NCBI GenBank assembly: GCA_950022655.1
Contig: OX465583.1
Location: 69,513,152-69,577,151, forward strand
DNA length: 64,000 nucleotides
Origin: Alentia gelatinosa
Lineage: Eukaryota > Annelida > Polychaeta > Phyllodocida > Polynoidae
Direction: 5' to 3'
Translations under genes and position numbers: made by a program
Notes under the pieces: model-generated
The model's database searches: none
Told to the model about the DNA's origin: nothing
What the model saw: only the letters and a program-made list of their open reading frames with translations
Part shown: one piece after another, positions 55,201-64,000 of the stretch
Layout of the letters: the number at the start of each line of letters is the position of its first letter
How positions within the stretch are numbered: position 1 is the stretch's first letter

Positions 55201-56199
55201 TTTTGCCTGCTCCTGACTGTGACTCGATTGAGATCAAGTGAGAGGGTATCAATCTCCCAGCAGATATCCTGACCAATAGCCAGGATATCTATATGGAGAG
55301 TGTTGGAAATACTGGAGCTAAACAGCGCCACACTGCACCGCTAGAGCAACCTTCGGAAACTCGTCGCTGCTATTACAGGCCTCTGGGTAGGAACTACACT
55401 TTCTGGGCAGGCTATCTAGGTCATTTCGCTGTACCTGTGTACATTCTACAAGTCGGGTAGCAGCTATGGTCGCACGTGTAGATGTTTGTAAACACCATCG
55501 GAAGTGCCTGAAGAGACTTCATATATTATTTGTGTTGTATACACATCAATTGTTTCTATGTCATGTCTATAGTAACTAAACATGGCAATGTCTTTCATAA
55601 CCGTGTCTGAGTGACTATACTAGCTCTCTGGGTGCAGTACTCTGTGATGACAGCCAGATTGACAGACCTCTAGTCATGGAGATCTAGGTCACCGATTCTA
55701 GGTCATGGTGGGAAGCTAACTGTCATTTTAGACTCAAACTGGCCTAACAAATCTGAAAGGGTGACAACTATACACATATCAATCATGAGGGAGATTTAAT
55801 TATAAACATCTTTCTGAGTGGTATAGAATAGTTTTATATTCAGTTCGTATATAGAACTTAGGCATGTTATGAATCTGCCACCATGTCCTCAGAAGATGAC
55901 AGTTGGATGTTTACTTCAAAACCTAAAACACTTGCAATCAAATCACATCATTTTGAAAGTGACTGAAAAAGTGATCACTAGAATACTTTAAAAGTATTAC
56001 CAAAGAAATTCACAAATATCACGGGGATAGTCTCAGATATACTAGATATGCTAGGAACTATATTCTATCTTGGGTAGTACTACATTGCGGTAGTCCCGAA
56101 AAAAGGCGCGGACGTATAATCTTAAAATCCTAAGGTTGTTGTGAGTCTATCATTGCAGAGACAGGTTTTGCGGCACAATAAACCGGAGCGGCGCAGTGT

Positions 56200-56280
56200 G
56201 AAACAGCGCCAGAAATCCAACACCCTGTGTCCCAACGAGGAGGGTAGCCATAGGATGCAAGGACTGGAGCCAGTCTACCT
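56200..56280. repeat. Single copy of the 29.5-kb repeat unit
   Basis: CAGCGCCAGAAATCCAACAC, then GTGTCCCAACGAGGAGGGTA, GCCATAGGATGC and GGAGCCAGTCTA match 29455-29650. Confidence 0.7.
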
Positions 56281-56439
56281 AGTGCCCTATCAGAGCATGT
56301 AGATATCAGTGCATGCTGCTCCAGTGTTTGACATGGTATAGTCTTTGTTGTCTAAGGGGAGGGGGTGGGGAGTAGAAAGGTAGATTTGAAAGGATCATGA
56401 TACAGCCACTATATACATGATGGTATTTCTTTGTTATCC

Positions 56440-56530
56440 ATGGTATCCACGCGTCGTAAAACACTCGCTAAGGCTCGTGTATTACGACATGTCAACCCCT
56501 CATGGTTTATGGCCACCTGTCTAGTAAACC
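56440..56530. repeat. Hairpin related to 36424-36556
   Basis: GCGTCGTAAAACACTCGC is mirrored by GCTCGTGTATTACGACAT, and TGGTTTATGGCCACCTGTC resembles the right arm at 36.5 kb. 56560-56690 resembles 20340-20500. Confidence 0.55.
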
Positions 56531-56689
56531 TTAGCAGATCCTTTTGGAATAACAAGGTATGCTGCCTGGTTGATCCAGGCATCTTACTCTTCTTGATTAA
56601 ATTCTATCGAAAATCTTGCATTCTTTGATTAAGTCGAGAATTTCTTACTGGTGTTAGAGAAAACACTGCGCATTGCTGCTATATTCAAG

Positions 56690-56813
56690 CAACTGTTTTA
56701 TTGTAGTAGATGAGGCTAAAAAATATTATCATATTGACACAAGGGAAATAAATTACATAGACTGAATATGAAAACCTGGATTTCCACGGAAGAATGGAAA
56801 ACTGACATACCCG
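56690..56813. mobile_element. 3' fragment of the hAT-like MITE
   Basis: CAACTGTTTTATTG, ATTACATAGACTGAATATGA, GGATTTCCACGGA and GGAAAACTGACATACCCG match the right half of 63645-63910. It ends about 33 nt from the ADAL splice donor at 56846-56847. Confidence 0.75.
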
Positions 56814-56847
56814 AACAAGAGAGAAAGGAAATAGCCCAGCGTCTTAC

Positions 56848-56986
56848 CTACTGGTACCTTGTGCTTCTCCATGAGGGCCATGATGACGTCACTTCCGCCT
56901 CGATCCGGTAGTAGGTAGGTACCGTGGCCAATCCTGTCCGGGGGGAGAGCAAGAACGGCCGCACTCTCCTCATTCTGGTCCCCAAC
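56848..56986 (-). CDS. ADAL: ADAL, internal exon with GHGT motif
   Basis: Encodes VGDQNEESAAVLALPPDRIG then HGTYLLPDRGGSDVIMALME and KHKVPV. LPPDRIGHGT is the hallmark of the adenosine deaminase family; its His corresponds to catalytic H238 of adenosine deaminase. The acceptor is TTGTGTAG (AG at 56987-56988), phase 0. The donor is GTAAGAC (GT at 56846-56847) and splits a Glu codon (G|AG) completed by the exon at 49985-50085. Length 139 bp (46 codons plus one base), which together with the next exon's 101 bp gives exactly 80 codons. The match to ADAL across the splice junctions makes the exon boundaries reliable. Confidence 0.94.
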
Positions 56987-57046
56987 CTACACAAGAGAAT
57001 AAAAGTTTAGCTATTTTACCAAGCAAACAATCGTGGTTGGTTGGTT

Positions 57047-57435
57047 CGATTTAAAGACAAATGCTGGTAGTTGGGGGATTTCTAAATTCTATTGATTTTT
57101 TGCAAATAACTCTGGATAATATAAGTTCCATATATCAGCAATTAGAAAATGCAAAAGAATTGGCATGGCACCATGCTAACTTCTATGGGAGGGCCATCTG
57201 AAAATGTAAGTGCTTTACTATTGGTGTCTATGGGAAAATGCAATATTTTGACTTTGTTGCTAATTGACACTGATGTACTATTGCTATCTTCAAATGATTC
57301 TGGATTATTATATTTGGCCACATGTACAAATGAGAAATGTTTAAGGAAATACCATGTCACCATGCTAATTTCTATGGGAAGGCCATCTGAAGAAGGTAAG
57401 TGGTCATCTATTGGTGTCTATGAGGTTGTGTTGGC
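57047..57435 (+). repeat. 'AAAGACAAATGCTGGTAGTT' family, longest copy
   Basis: Opens AAAGACAAATGCTGGTAGTT, contains ACTTCTATGGGAGGGCCATC and, 190 bp on, a diverged repeat AATTTCTATGGGAAGGCCAT. Plus orientation, opposite to the other two copies. The frame 57149-57529 is open, but its sequence is the repeat; not a gene. 57436-57640 is unassigned. Confidence 0.7.
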
Positions 57436-57639
57436 CAATGGCTGTTACATGCATTTTTACGAATTCGAAATTGTGTTTAACACAGGAATTGTAGATACTC
57501 TGGGACATGGTATAAACGTTTTTATATAACCCATCGGCGTTGCCATGAATACATCACTTGTTGAATAAAAATCATGAGGACCATAACTAATATAACAATT
57601 GGCCCTTACCACAACAGCTCTGTAAATTAGAATAGTTAA

Positions 57640-57745
57640 CATTTGTGACATTATCTCCTATTGAGTATTTTATTTCTAATGGGCATTGAATAGGAGTTCC
57701 CGATGTTTAGTCTACGGGGGGAAATACCAGGGTGAGATAAAGGCG
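57640..57745. repeat. Fragment of the GGGGTGAGATAAA element
   Basis: TTTGTGACATTATCTCC, TTTCTAATGGGCATTG and CCAGGGTGAGATAAA parallel 22530-22640. Confidence 0.45.
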
Positions 57746-57840
57746 CAGAATCCATGCTGGGAGAGTGTATATACGCCCCTGTCTCCAGTTGTAACATACC
57801 CTACTCTCTCCTCCTTGGTACATGGTTTTCTCGCTATCCC

Positions 57841-58451
57841 TAAAGCCATAAGACACCGACATTTGTTCCCGATTCATCCCGCCCATCGGCTTGGTGAGAG
57901 TCGGGAATAAAATGTCGATGTCTTATACCTATAAGACACCGACACGATGACTCTTCCCGACGACACCTCCTGCCTTTATAACCTCGTAAAACAAGCCGAT
58001 TGAGATCAAAGAGAGCGGCCGGGTGCCGGGCCCGGCTGGGCCCCGGGCCGGGTGATAAGTATATATAGGCAATAATGCAAAGTTTAATAACTTCTGGTCT
58101 ATTTAAAATATCCGAAAACGGTTTTCAGATCTATGATCGCTTGTTTCTCATCTACACATCGATATAAGACACTAGTAAATCGGACTGAGGGATAGCTGGC
58201 AACGCTTTTCAAATGGCATGCTTAGAATCGGTAACGATCGGTGAAAGTGCGTACACCGGAATCTTAAGGTCGGGCAGAGTCGGTCACATCTGAGATGGTA
58301 GTAATGCCCAACGCGTCGGGAAAAGCAATAAAATCGGGTCGGTGAAGTGCGTACACCGACCCGATTGATGCAGATTGTCACCGACCCGACGGATCCGTCG
58401 GGCAAAGGTAGAATCGGGCACAGCGGTCGGGTCGGTGTCTCATAGGCTTTA
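57841..58451. mobile_element. TIR element, TA target (Tc1/mariner-like), copy 1
   Basis: Starts TAAAGCCATAAGACACCGAC and ends with the inverse GTCGGTGTCTCATAGGCTTT then A. Internal copies of the same motif near 57930 face each other (GATGTCTTATACCTATAAGA). No transposase. TA at each end is consistent with Tc1/mariner-type insertion; superfamily not proven. It includes a very GC-rich stretch GCCGGGCCCGGCTGGGCCCC (about 58024-58043). Confidence 0.75.
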
Positions 58452-58617
58452 CATCTGTGCGGCCATACATACACGGCCAGTAGTATCATACCCTACCCCC
58501 TCCTCCTCGGTCCATGGTTTTCTCGCTATCCCTTACATCTGTGCGGCCATACATACACGGCCAGTAGTATCATACCCTACCCCCTCCTCCTCGGTACATG
58601 GTTTTCTCGCTATCCCT

Positions 58618-59211
58618 TAAGCCTGTAAGACACCGAATATTTTTCCCGATTCATCCCGACCATCGGCTCGGTGAGAGTCTGGAATAAAATGTCGATGTCT
58701 TATACCTATAAGACACCGACACGATGCCTCTTCCCGACGACACCTCCTGCCTTTATAACCTCGTAAAACAACCCGATTGAGATCAAAGAGAGTGGCTGGG
58801 TGCCGGGCCGGGTGATAAGTATATATAGGGAATAATGCAAAGTTTGATAACTTCTGGTCTATTCAAAATATCAGAAAATGGTTTTTAGATCTATGATCGC
58901 TTGTTTCTCCCCTACACATCGATATAAGACACTAGTAAATCGGACTGAGGGATAGCTGGCAACGCTTTTCAAATGGCATGCTTAGAATCGGTAACGATCG
59001 GTGAAAGTGCGTACACCGGAATCTTAAGGTCGGGCAGAGTCGGTCACATCTGACATGGTAGTAATGCCCAACGCGTCGGGAAAAGCAATAAAATCGGGTC
59101 GGTGAAGTGCGTACACCGACCCGATTGATGCAGATTGTCACAGACCCGACGGATCCGTCGGGCAAAGGTAGAATCGGGCACAGCGGTCGGGTCGGTGTCT
59201 TATAGGCTTTA
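58618..59211. mobile_element. TIR element, copy 2
   Basis: Nearly identical to copy 1 at an offset of about 760 bp. It differs by a shorter GC-rich stretch, one base missing from the left end and few substitutions. Matching 105-codon minus frames in both copies (58172-58489 and 58932-59249) reflect the duplication, not a gene family. Confidence 0.85.
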
Positions 59212-59459
59212 CATCTGTGCGGCCATACATACACGGCCAGTTGTAACATACCCTACCCCCTCCTCCTCGGTACATGGTTTTCTCGCTATCCCTTACATCT
59301 GTGCGGGTATACATACACGGCCAGTTGTAACATACCCTACCCCCTCCTCCTCGGTACATGGTTTTCTCGCTATCCCTTACATACATATACCGTTCACGCT
59401 TTCCGGACCTTGTTTTTACAGAGCCTTTCTCGATGTTTTCTTTTCATTATCAGTTTCGC

Positions 59460-59770
59460 TGGGTAAGCACGCGGCAGTCACGCTCGCCCGCGTTATACTC
59501 CACTGTACGGGCGGTGGGCGGTGGGCGGCGGGGAGGCGGGGTGCGGCGGAGGACGGGCTGGGGGACAGGGGGTTCGGGACAGGATGCGGCGGGCGACGGA
59601 CGGGGGACGGGAGGAGAGCGGCGGGAAGAGGGAGGCGGGTGGGGGACGGGGGCGGCGGGCGGAGGACGGGGGACAGCGGGCTAGGGGAGGCGGGCAGAGG
59701 GCAGAGGGCGGCGGGCGGCGGGGGCCGGGGAGTGGCGGGCGGGCTGGGGGTGGGGGCTGGACCCTGAGTT
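59460..59770. other. GC-rich purine segment
   Basis: GGGCGGCGGGCGGAGGACGGGG-type sequence with strong strand bias, opening long frames on both strands. No recognised gene. Confidence 0.6.
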
Positions 59771-59804
59771 GCTCTATGAGCCGCTCTTCGATAAAGGCCC
59801 GGTA

Positions 59805-60240
59805 TTAAAGGCATATCAGACAATTTACCTTGAAAAGAAAAACCCATGTACGTATTCTGGGAATTTAATATGATGATCTGCAAGTGTTGTGGTACAGATT
59901 TCTAATTAAAAAATCAAGGGTCACCGTGTAGTTTTTTAATTAGAGATCAATATTCTGGTAGTACTAAATTAGAACATACATTAATTTCAAAAAGTTGTTT
60001 TTCACAAGGTAAAACCCATGCCATTTTCTCCAAACTTTCTCTCACAGAATAGGTTTTTAAAAAGATCATAGGTCGGCGTCCTTGTTTTTGAAAGAAATAT
60101 TTTTCAGTTCACTTCCTATATGAATTGATCAAATATAAATAGGCTTATTTTACCAATTGAGTTATGACAAACTGGATAAAACCTGATAAATTGGTTATTT
60201 GGCATTAGAATAGGTCTATATGGAATATGTCTGAACATAA
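59805..60240. mobile_element. TTAA-type MITE, third copy
   Basis: Left end TTAAAGGCATATCAGACAAT, then AAAAACCCATGTACG, ATATGATGATCTGCAAGTGT and TAGGCTTATTTTACCAATTG as in 46614-47027. The right end is diverged and its position approximate. Confidence 0.6.
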
Positions 60241-60247
60241 AATTGTC

Positions 60248-60610
60248 ACTTGTTTGTTTGTGGAGTTTTATGTCTAGGACGGCTCATTGGTTGACCTATC
60301 AGGTTCTTGTGAAGTGTGTGACCCACCAAGAGTGCGTTAGGGCCGGACGATGACCATGTCGAGGAATTGTGGACGTTGGTCGCCCGAATCGTGCATCAGC
60401 TCAGATCGGCTTGGACAATCTGCTTGGTGGATCAGCAAATCGGCCGGAATCAGCCGATCCCGCCCATTGAATACCTGTCGCCCGCACACGTGCGGTCGTT
60501 GCCTCTGGCCGGCTGATGGATCCAAGCTTAAGGTATATTAACTCAACTTTGGTCTACTTGTAGCAGTGGGACACTATGCCCACTTTATAGTGTTGCCTCA
60601 CTGCAGGGCT
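60248..60610 (-). mobile_element. Second SINE-type family, long copy
   Basis: TTTG repeats, then TTTTATGTCTAGGACGGC, CTCATTGGTTGACCTATCAG, and after about 210 bp AAGGTATATTAACTCAACTT then TACTTGTAGCAGTGGGACAC. The 210-bp piece (about 60319-60530) is missing from the copy at 49802-49963; which state is ancestral is unknown. The extra piece has an open frame on each strand without recognised similarity. 60611-60814 is unassigned. Confidence 0.7.
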
Positions 60611-60814
60611 GTGCCGCAAACCACAGACACAACACTCCACCAGTCACATTATACTGACAACGGTAAACCAGTCACTGCACCATATCAAGCAAGCTGATGA
60701 GTATGAAGCTGCTCCCTGTAATAGGCTACAGGTCAAGCCGGCAAATAGTTTATTTACCAACCTATCGTACCGTACTGTTTTGGCCACGTAAGTTCTCCTT
60801 ACAAAATTGCCTTT

Positions 60815-61507
60815 CCAAATATCTGCATGGGAGAGTGTAGTATTTTAAAGATGGTTCCTGGTATTAGCATGGTGATTTGTATGGTAACTGCCCAGTGGTT
60901 TCTGGGATTTCAGGGATTCTTATCCATGTTTTATCTATGGGGCAGTTTGTCAGGGACAACCCTGAAAATCATGAAAGCAAGAATGCACACATTTACAGGG
61001 AAGTCAGGTACATGGGGTTCTGGTTTGTTTGTTTTGGTAGTTCAACGTCCAATTTGTTCAATTAGACTTACTTTGGGTTTGATCGAATCTATGAAATGAA
61101 TCTAGGTAGAAATCCCACCCCTATACATTTACCGAGGTGAGAGTTCTTTTACTTCCCACTCCACATAGACATGGTATCAGAAGGATTGGCCTTTGATATA
61201 GCAGTAAATCTACCACTGCTTGGGGGTGAAGGAGAAAAGTGGCTGCAGTGGGACCCGAATCAACAAAGTCCCGTGCTCTTTACCACTGAGCTAACTCCCC
61301 ACCCATCCTGGTCGCTTTAGTTAAGCTTGCGTGCAAGCATATCCAGTCTGCACCACGAGGAGGCGAGGCGACCAAGAGGGTGAACAGATTGGTAATTTCT
61401 GTCCACCCCAGCAGACCCGGAAACAATATGGCGTTAACATACACATGCTTTATTAAAACCTTGCATACTGAGAAATTCAGGGATTTCCATGAACTCGGAC
61501 ACCCCTG
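60815..61507. mobile_element. hAT-like element with nested SINE
   Basis: Matches 34095-34393: TGCATGGGAGAGTGTAGTAT, GGTTCCTGGTATTAGC, TTATCTATGGGGCAG, ACCCTGAAAATCATGAAAGC, then after the SINE CAGGGATTTCCATGAACTCG and the end GGACACCCCTG. The left end is missing. It stops about 35 nt before the ADAL splice donor; a scrap of the TTAA-type MITE (GTAGGATATGCCTTTAA, 61511-61527) fills most of the remaining space. Confidence 0.7.
61022..61417 (-). mobile_element. Near full-length tRNA-SINE, tail A
   Basis: Complete order of tail A, body, short-form tRNA head (ACTGAGCTAACTCCCC) and 5' domain ending at GTCCACCCCAGCAGACC. No clear target duplication was found. Confidence 0.9.
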
Positions 61508-61542
61508 ATTGTAGGATATGCCTTTAAGGACAGGATAAATAC

Positions 61543-61623
61543 CTCAGCCATGTGCAGCGCCAGTCTCAGGCCCCGCCTCCGGCCCTCGCCCATCGCCTCG
61601 AGGTAAATGCGAGCATCCTTCTC
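61543..61623 (-). CDS. ADAL: ADAL, exon with HxxE motif
   Basis: Encodes EKDARIYLEAMGEGRRRGLR then LALHMAE, 27 codons, phase 0 on both sides. The G-L-+-L-A-L-H-h-S/A-E segment is the strand carrying the metal-binding His and the catalytic Glu (H214 and E217 in adenosine deaminase). The acceptor is TTTTCACAG (AG at 61624-61625); the donor is GTATTT (GT at 61541-61542), weaker than GTAAGT. It joins in frame to VGDQNEE. The four exons give 171 residues, about half of a typical ADAL of roughly 350; the N-terminal half must lie beyond position 64000 because I find no further exon to the right. Confidence 0.92.
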
Positions 61624-62310
61624 CTGTGAAAACACCAGAGGAAACGTTGAAACACAATAAAACAGTACACCTTTAGGAAAAATTCTTTTGTGGGTCGAGC
61701 CAAAATAAAAGATAAACCAAACAAGAAAATAATAATTAAAAAATAATAATAATAGAGAAACCGCCTGCTGCATGCACCCGGGGGACTGCGGATACCACAA
61801 CACAAGTCCATGCATGAGTGGAGGTGTTTTTATTGGGTTTTTTTAATCTATAGTTTTTTTGCGGGTAAAGTTTGGTATTGGCTTTAGGGTGTGTCGGGAC
61901 TGATAATGGTGGGGTGCATGGCACTGTAACACGATACCAGGACAGGAGCACAGAGAAGCGCCATAATTAAACCACACACCTCGTTTCTGTGATTAAAAAT
62001 TCACCAAACGAAACCTAAACAAGCCGCCGTTGACTTTTGGGGTTAGAAATGGAGCTTGAAAGGCATTTTTGTCTTTGACCAAAATGCAATTAACTTGTAT
62101 TAGTGATATCCTTGTGAATGGAGAATAAAGGGGACCTCCCGATTGAATGTCGGAGTCTTGTGGGGGTTCACAGTACCCTGCGTCATAATCAGGGAGAGAA
62201 ATACTGTGGAGTCCAAACAAAAGGTAATAAAAATGCTTACAGGGATACATCCAAGGCTATTCTTTTACGCTTGAATGTTTGATTCCCCGAGGCACCCATG
62301 TAGAAAATAT
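61624..62310. other. Unassigned ADAL intron sequence
   Basis: An AT-rich stretch next to the acceptor (A/T run near 61735-61755), then mixed sequence. No further ADAL exon is recognisable. Confidence 0.45.
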
Positions 62311-63153
62311 TTTTTTATCCACCTAATACATAGTGTCCATAGAAAACACATGGGCATCGTGTATCTATATACCCGCAGCATAGAGATATGTACTATGCCC
62401 CGGGCTGCAAAACCCGGCGAATACAAAAAAATAGTGCATACTTAAAATAAACTAATACGGGTTGGTTTGTTTGTTTGTTTTGGTAGCTTAACGTCCAATT
62501 TGTTCAATTAGACTTACTTTGGGTTTGATCGAATCTATGAGATGACTGTAGGAGAAACCCCACCCCTACACATTTACCGAGGTGAGAGTTCTTTTACTTC
62601 CCACACCACATAGACATTGTATGAGAAGGATTGGCCTTTGATATAGCAGTAAATCTACCACTGCTGGGGGGGGGGGGGGGGGGGGAAGGAGAAAAGTGGC
62701 TGCAGTGGGACCCGAATCAACAAAGTCCCCTGCTCTTTACCACTGAGCTAACTCCCCACCCACCCCGGTCGCTTTAGTTATGCTTCTGTGCAAACATATC
62801 TGGTCTGCACCACGAGTAGGCGAGGCGAACAAGAGGGTGAGCAGATTGATAATTGCTGTCAATCTGTTCACCCTTGACGCATAGTAATATTCGAGCGTAT
62901 GCGAGGATATTGCACAGAGGCAACTCCAAGGAGCATACAACCGCTTTTATCTGAAACCAGTCAATATTGTATCTATTATCCACCTTTTCTGGACAAGTGG
63001 CATGTGGATATCAGTTCGTTTTACTTATGCATTATTTTTCCGTATGCGCCCCCCCCCCCCCGAGCATACAACATATCCGTATGCGCCGGGTATGTCCATA
63101 CAAACTCCCTTCGTGTTTTCTATGGACACTTTGTATTAGATGGATAATAAAAC
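62311..63153. mobile_element. Inverted-repeat element with nested SINE
   Basis: TTTATCCACCTAATACATAG, then TGTCCATAGAAAACAC, at the left is mirrored by GTGTTTTCTATGGACACTTT, then GTATTAGATGGATAATAAAA, at the right; arms are about 45 bp. A SINE occupies 62461-62860. A C run is at 63050-63060. Related arms occur at 10970 and 11680. Confidence 0.75.
62461..62860 (-). mobile_element. tRNA-SINE, tail A, near full length
   Basis: Complete tail, body, short-form tRNA head and most of the 5' domain. The body's G tract is expanded to about 18-20 G (62666-62685). At the 5' end the sequence runs into an inverse copy of itself (GTGAGCAGATTGATAATTGC followed by AATCTGTTCACCC), so the terminal bases are rearranged. 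Confidence 0.88.
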
Positions 63154-63644
63154 CCACTATTCTGGGCCAGAGCTTTGTTCTTTATCACAAACACATGCCG
63201 TTTCTACGAATACAGTCGAATTGACGAGTCAAACTGTCCTTTCTCAGTTGCCCCATATGACCGCACCCCACCTGGGTCTTGCTTCCAACCCTAGCCTTGT
63301 ATTTCTGATAAGGGTAACGTTGTCTTATCCGTTATCGCCGGTGAGAAGAGAAGCGAATCTCCGATCCGAGCTCCCCCGAACACTATCAGGCCTCACAGAG
63401 CACGGTCCAGGGTTAGTTTTATGTGGCCCTGCCTCAGTATCCAATACAAAGTTTAGCCCTTTCCTTACCGATGCTGCCTAGAGGCAGCTAATTCATATTA
63501 TTACATATTTTGTATTATTTCAGTAAATAATGGACAAATTTAAAAAGTAAAACAGTATATATAGAAAACAATATTATATTAATGATTAGAGTGGAATTCA
63601 AATGAATGGGTTACTATGGCGATGTTTATACCCGACTATATAAG
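63154..63644. other. Unassigned intron sequence
   Basis: No exon, RNA gene or clear repeat. The plus frame 63140-63481 has no recognisable domain. CCCTTTCCTTACCG at 63458 weakly recalls the piggyBac-like termini. Confidence 0.35.
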
Positions 63645-63910
63645 CAGGGATGTCAGTTGGAGTCGGGGAAAAAAGTGGAAATATTTTTCATGTGGATTTT
63701 TCTGCCTCAACGAGACAGAAAACTTGGATAATATGTCTTTGTTGTCTATGGCATGGGGCTGAGGGTCTGTGGGGAGGTTCAAACCACTGTTCTATTGGCG
63801 TAAATGAGGCTAAATCAATATTATCTTTGTTTTACATTAGGAAAAGCAATTACATAAACTGAATATGGAAAAGTGGATTTCCACGGAAAAGTGGAAAACT
63901 GACATCTCTG
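63645..63910. mobile_element. hAT-like MITE, complete copy
   Basis: CAGGGATGTCAGTT at the left and AACTGACATCTCTG at the right form a 14-bp terminal inverted repeat with one mismatch. TATAAG lies directly outside both ends. Size 266 bp, no ORF. CAGGG-type termini suggest hAT (known for the superfamily); the shared flank is 6 bp rather than the expected 8. Other copies: 40311-40575 and 56690-56813. 63911-64000 is unassigned. Confidence 0.75.
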
Positions 63911-64000
63911 TATAAGACATAAATCTATGACCTGGCCTTGTAATAAGACAGAGTGTGGTTGGCCCGACCTACCAGGCCTATAGCATTTTCATTATTTCTC

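Larger units (their letters stand above)
57783..59380. repeat. 84-bp minisatellite with embedded, co-duplicated element
   Basis: The 84-bp unit (CATCTGTGCGGCCATACATA, then ACGGCCAGTAGTATCATACC, CCTCCTCCTCGGTACATGG and TTTTCTCGCTATCCCTTA) occurs partially before the first TIR element, twice between the two elements (58452-58617) and twice after the second (59212-59379). One insertion followed by block duplication of about 760 bp explains the order. Confidence 0.9.

Noticed and set aside
56560..56600. CCTGGTTGATCCAGG resembling the start of 18S rRNA
   Set aside because: Only the first dozen bases agree (CCTGGTTGATCC), then it diverges; the segment belongs to a weak dispersed repeat shared with 20340-20500.
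58172..59249. Two near-identical 105-residue frames suggesting a duplicated gene
   Set aside because: They lie inside two copies of a TIR element without transposase motifs; similarity is due to block duplication.
1..64000. Endogenous viral genes, LTR retrotransposon gag/pol, or prokaryotic defence/toxin systems
   Set aside because: No capsid, integrase, protease, full-length RT, transposase or defence-type domains could be recognised in any long frame.

Overview
This is a repeat-dense piece of a draft animal nuclear genome, probably an invertebrate. It has split genes with GT-AG introns, a tRNA-derived SINE with a (CAAA)n tail, many short inverted-repeat DNA transposons, LINE reverse-transcriptase relics, minisatellites, and two 200-base N gaps (6284-6483 and 45604-45803). 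The SINE tails recall those of molluscs and other lophotrochozoans, but I cannot fix the phylum from sequence alone. There is no bacterial-style gene organisation, CRISPR array, rRNA gene or intact tRNA gene.

The only host gene I can support is the 3' half of ADAL (N6-methyl-AMP deaminase, adenosine deaminase family), on the minus strand. Its last four coding exons lie at 61543-61623, 56848-56986, 49985-50085 and 7887-8081. They join in frame to 171 residues plus a stop. The reconstructed C-terminal half carries the HxxE, GHGT and TDD catalytic motifs. Upstream exons lie beyond the right edge. The introns are about 4.6, 6.8 and 41.9 kb, so nearly the whole window is intron of this one gene, plus about 7.9 kb downstream.

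Layout: 1-7.9 kb is 3' flank with GA microsatellite, degraded inverted-repeat elements and a piggyBac-like MITE. The 41.9-kb intron (8.1-50 kb) holds: a 65-69 bp minisatellite (8.7-10.1 kb); foldback elements (10.2-11.9 kb); a LINE RT relic (13.3 kb); GC-rich DNA (14-14.8 kb); a piggyBac-like element with a nested full-length SINE (17.4-18.7 kb); a 66-bp minisatellite (18.8-19.8 kb); SINEs and a second RT relic (22-25.6 kb); a MITE (26.5-27 kb); GC-rich repeats (27.5-30 kb and 32-35 kb); a second minisatellite related to the first (37-38.6 kb); a tandem duplication in which one copy carries an insertion (40.7-42 kb); a hammerhead-like ribozyme motif of Penelope type (42.9 kb); and TTAA-type and foldback elements (46.6-49.6 kb). 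From 50 to 64 kb, three ADAL exons sit among SINEs, hAT-like elements, a twice-copied TIR element inside an 84-bp minisatellite (57.8-59.4 kb), and an inverted-repeat element with a nested SINE (62.3-63.2 kb).

The strongest leads are the ribozyme motif, transposable-element ends within about 35 nt of all three visible ADAL splice donors, a SINE split by a 1.2-kb palindromic element with both target duplications readable, tandem amplification of the SINE body at three loci, and a filled/empty paralogous insertion site. No wholly new coding system is visible.
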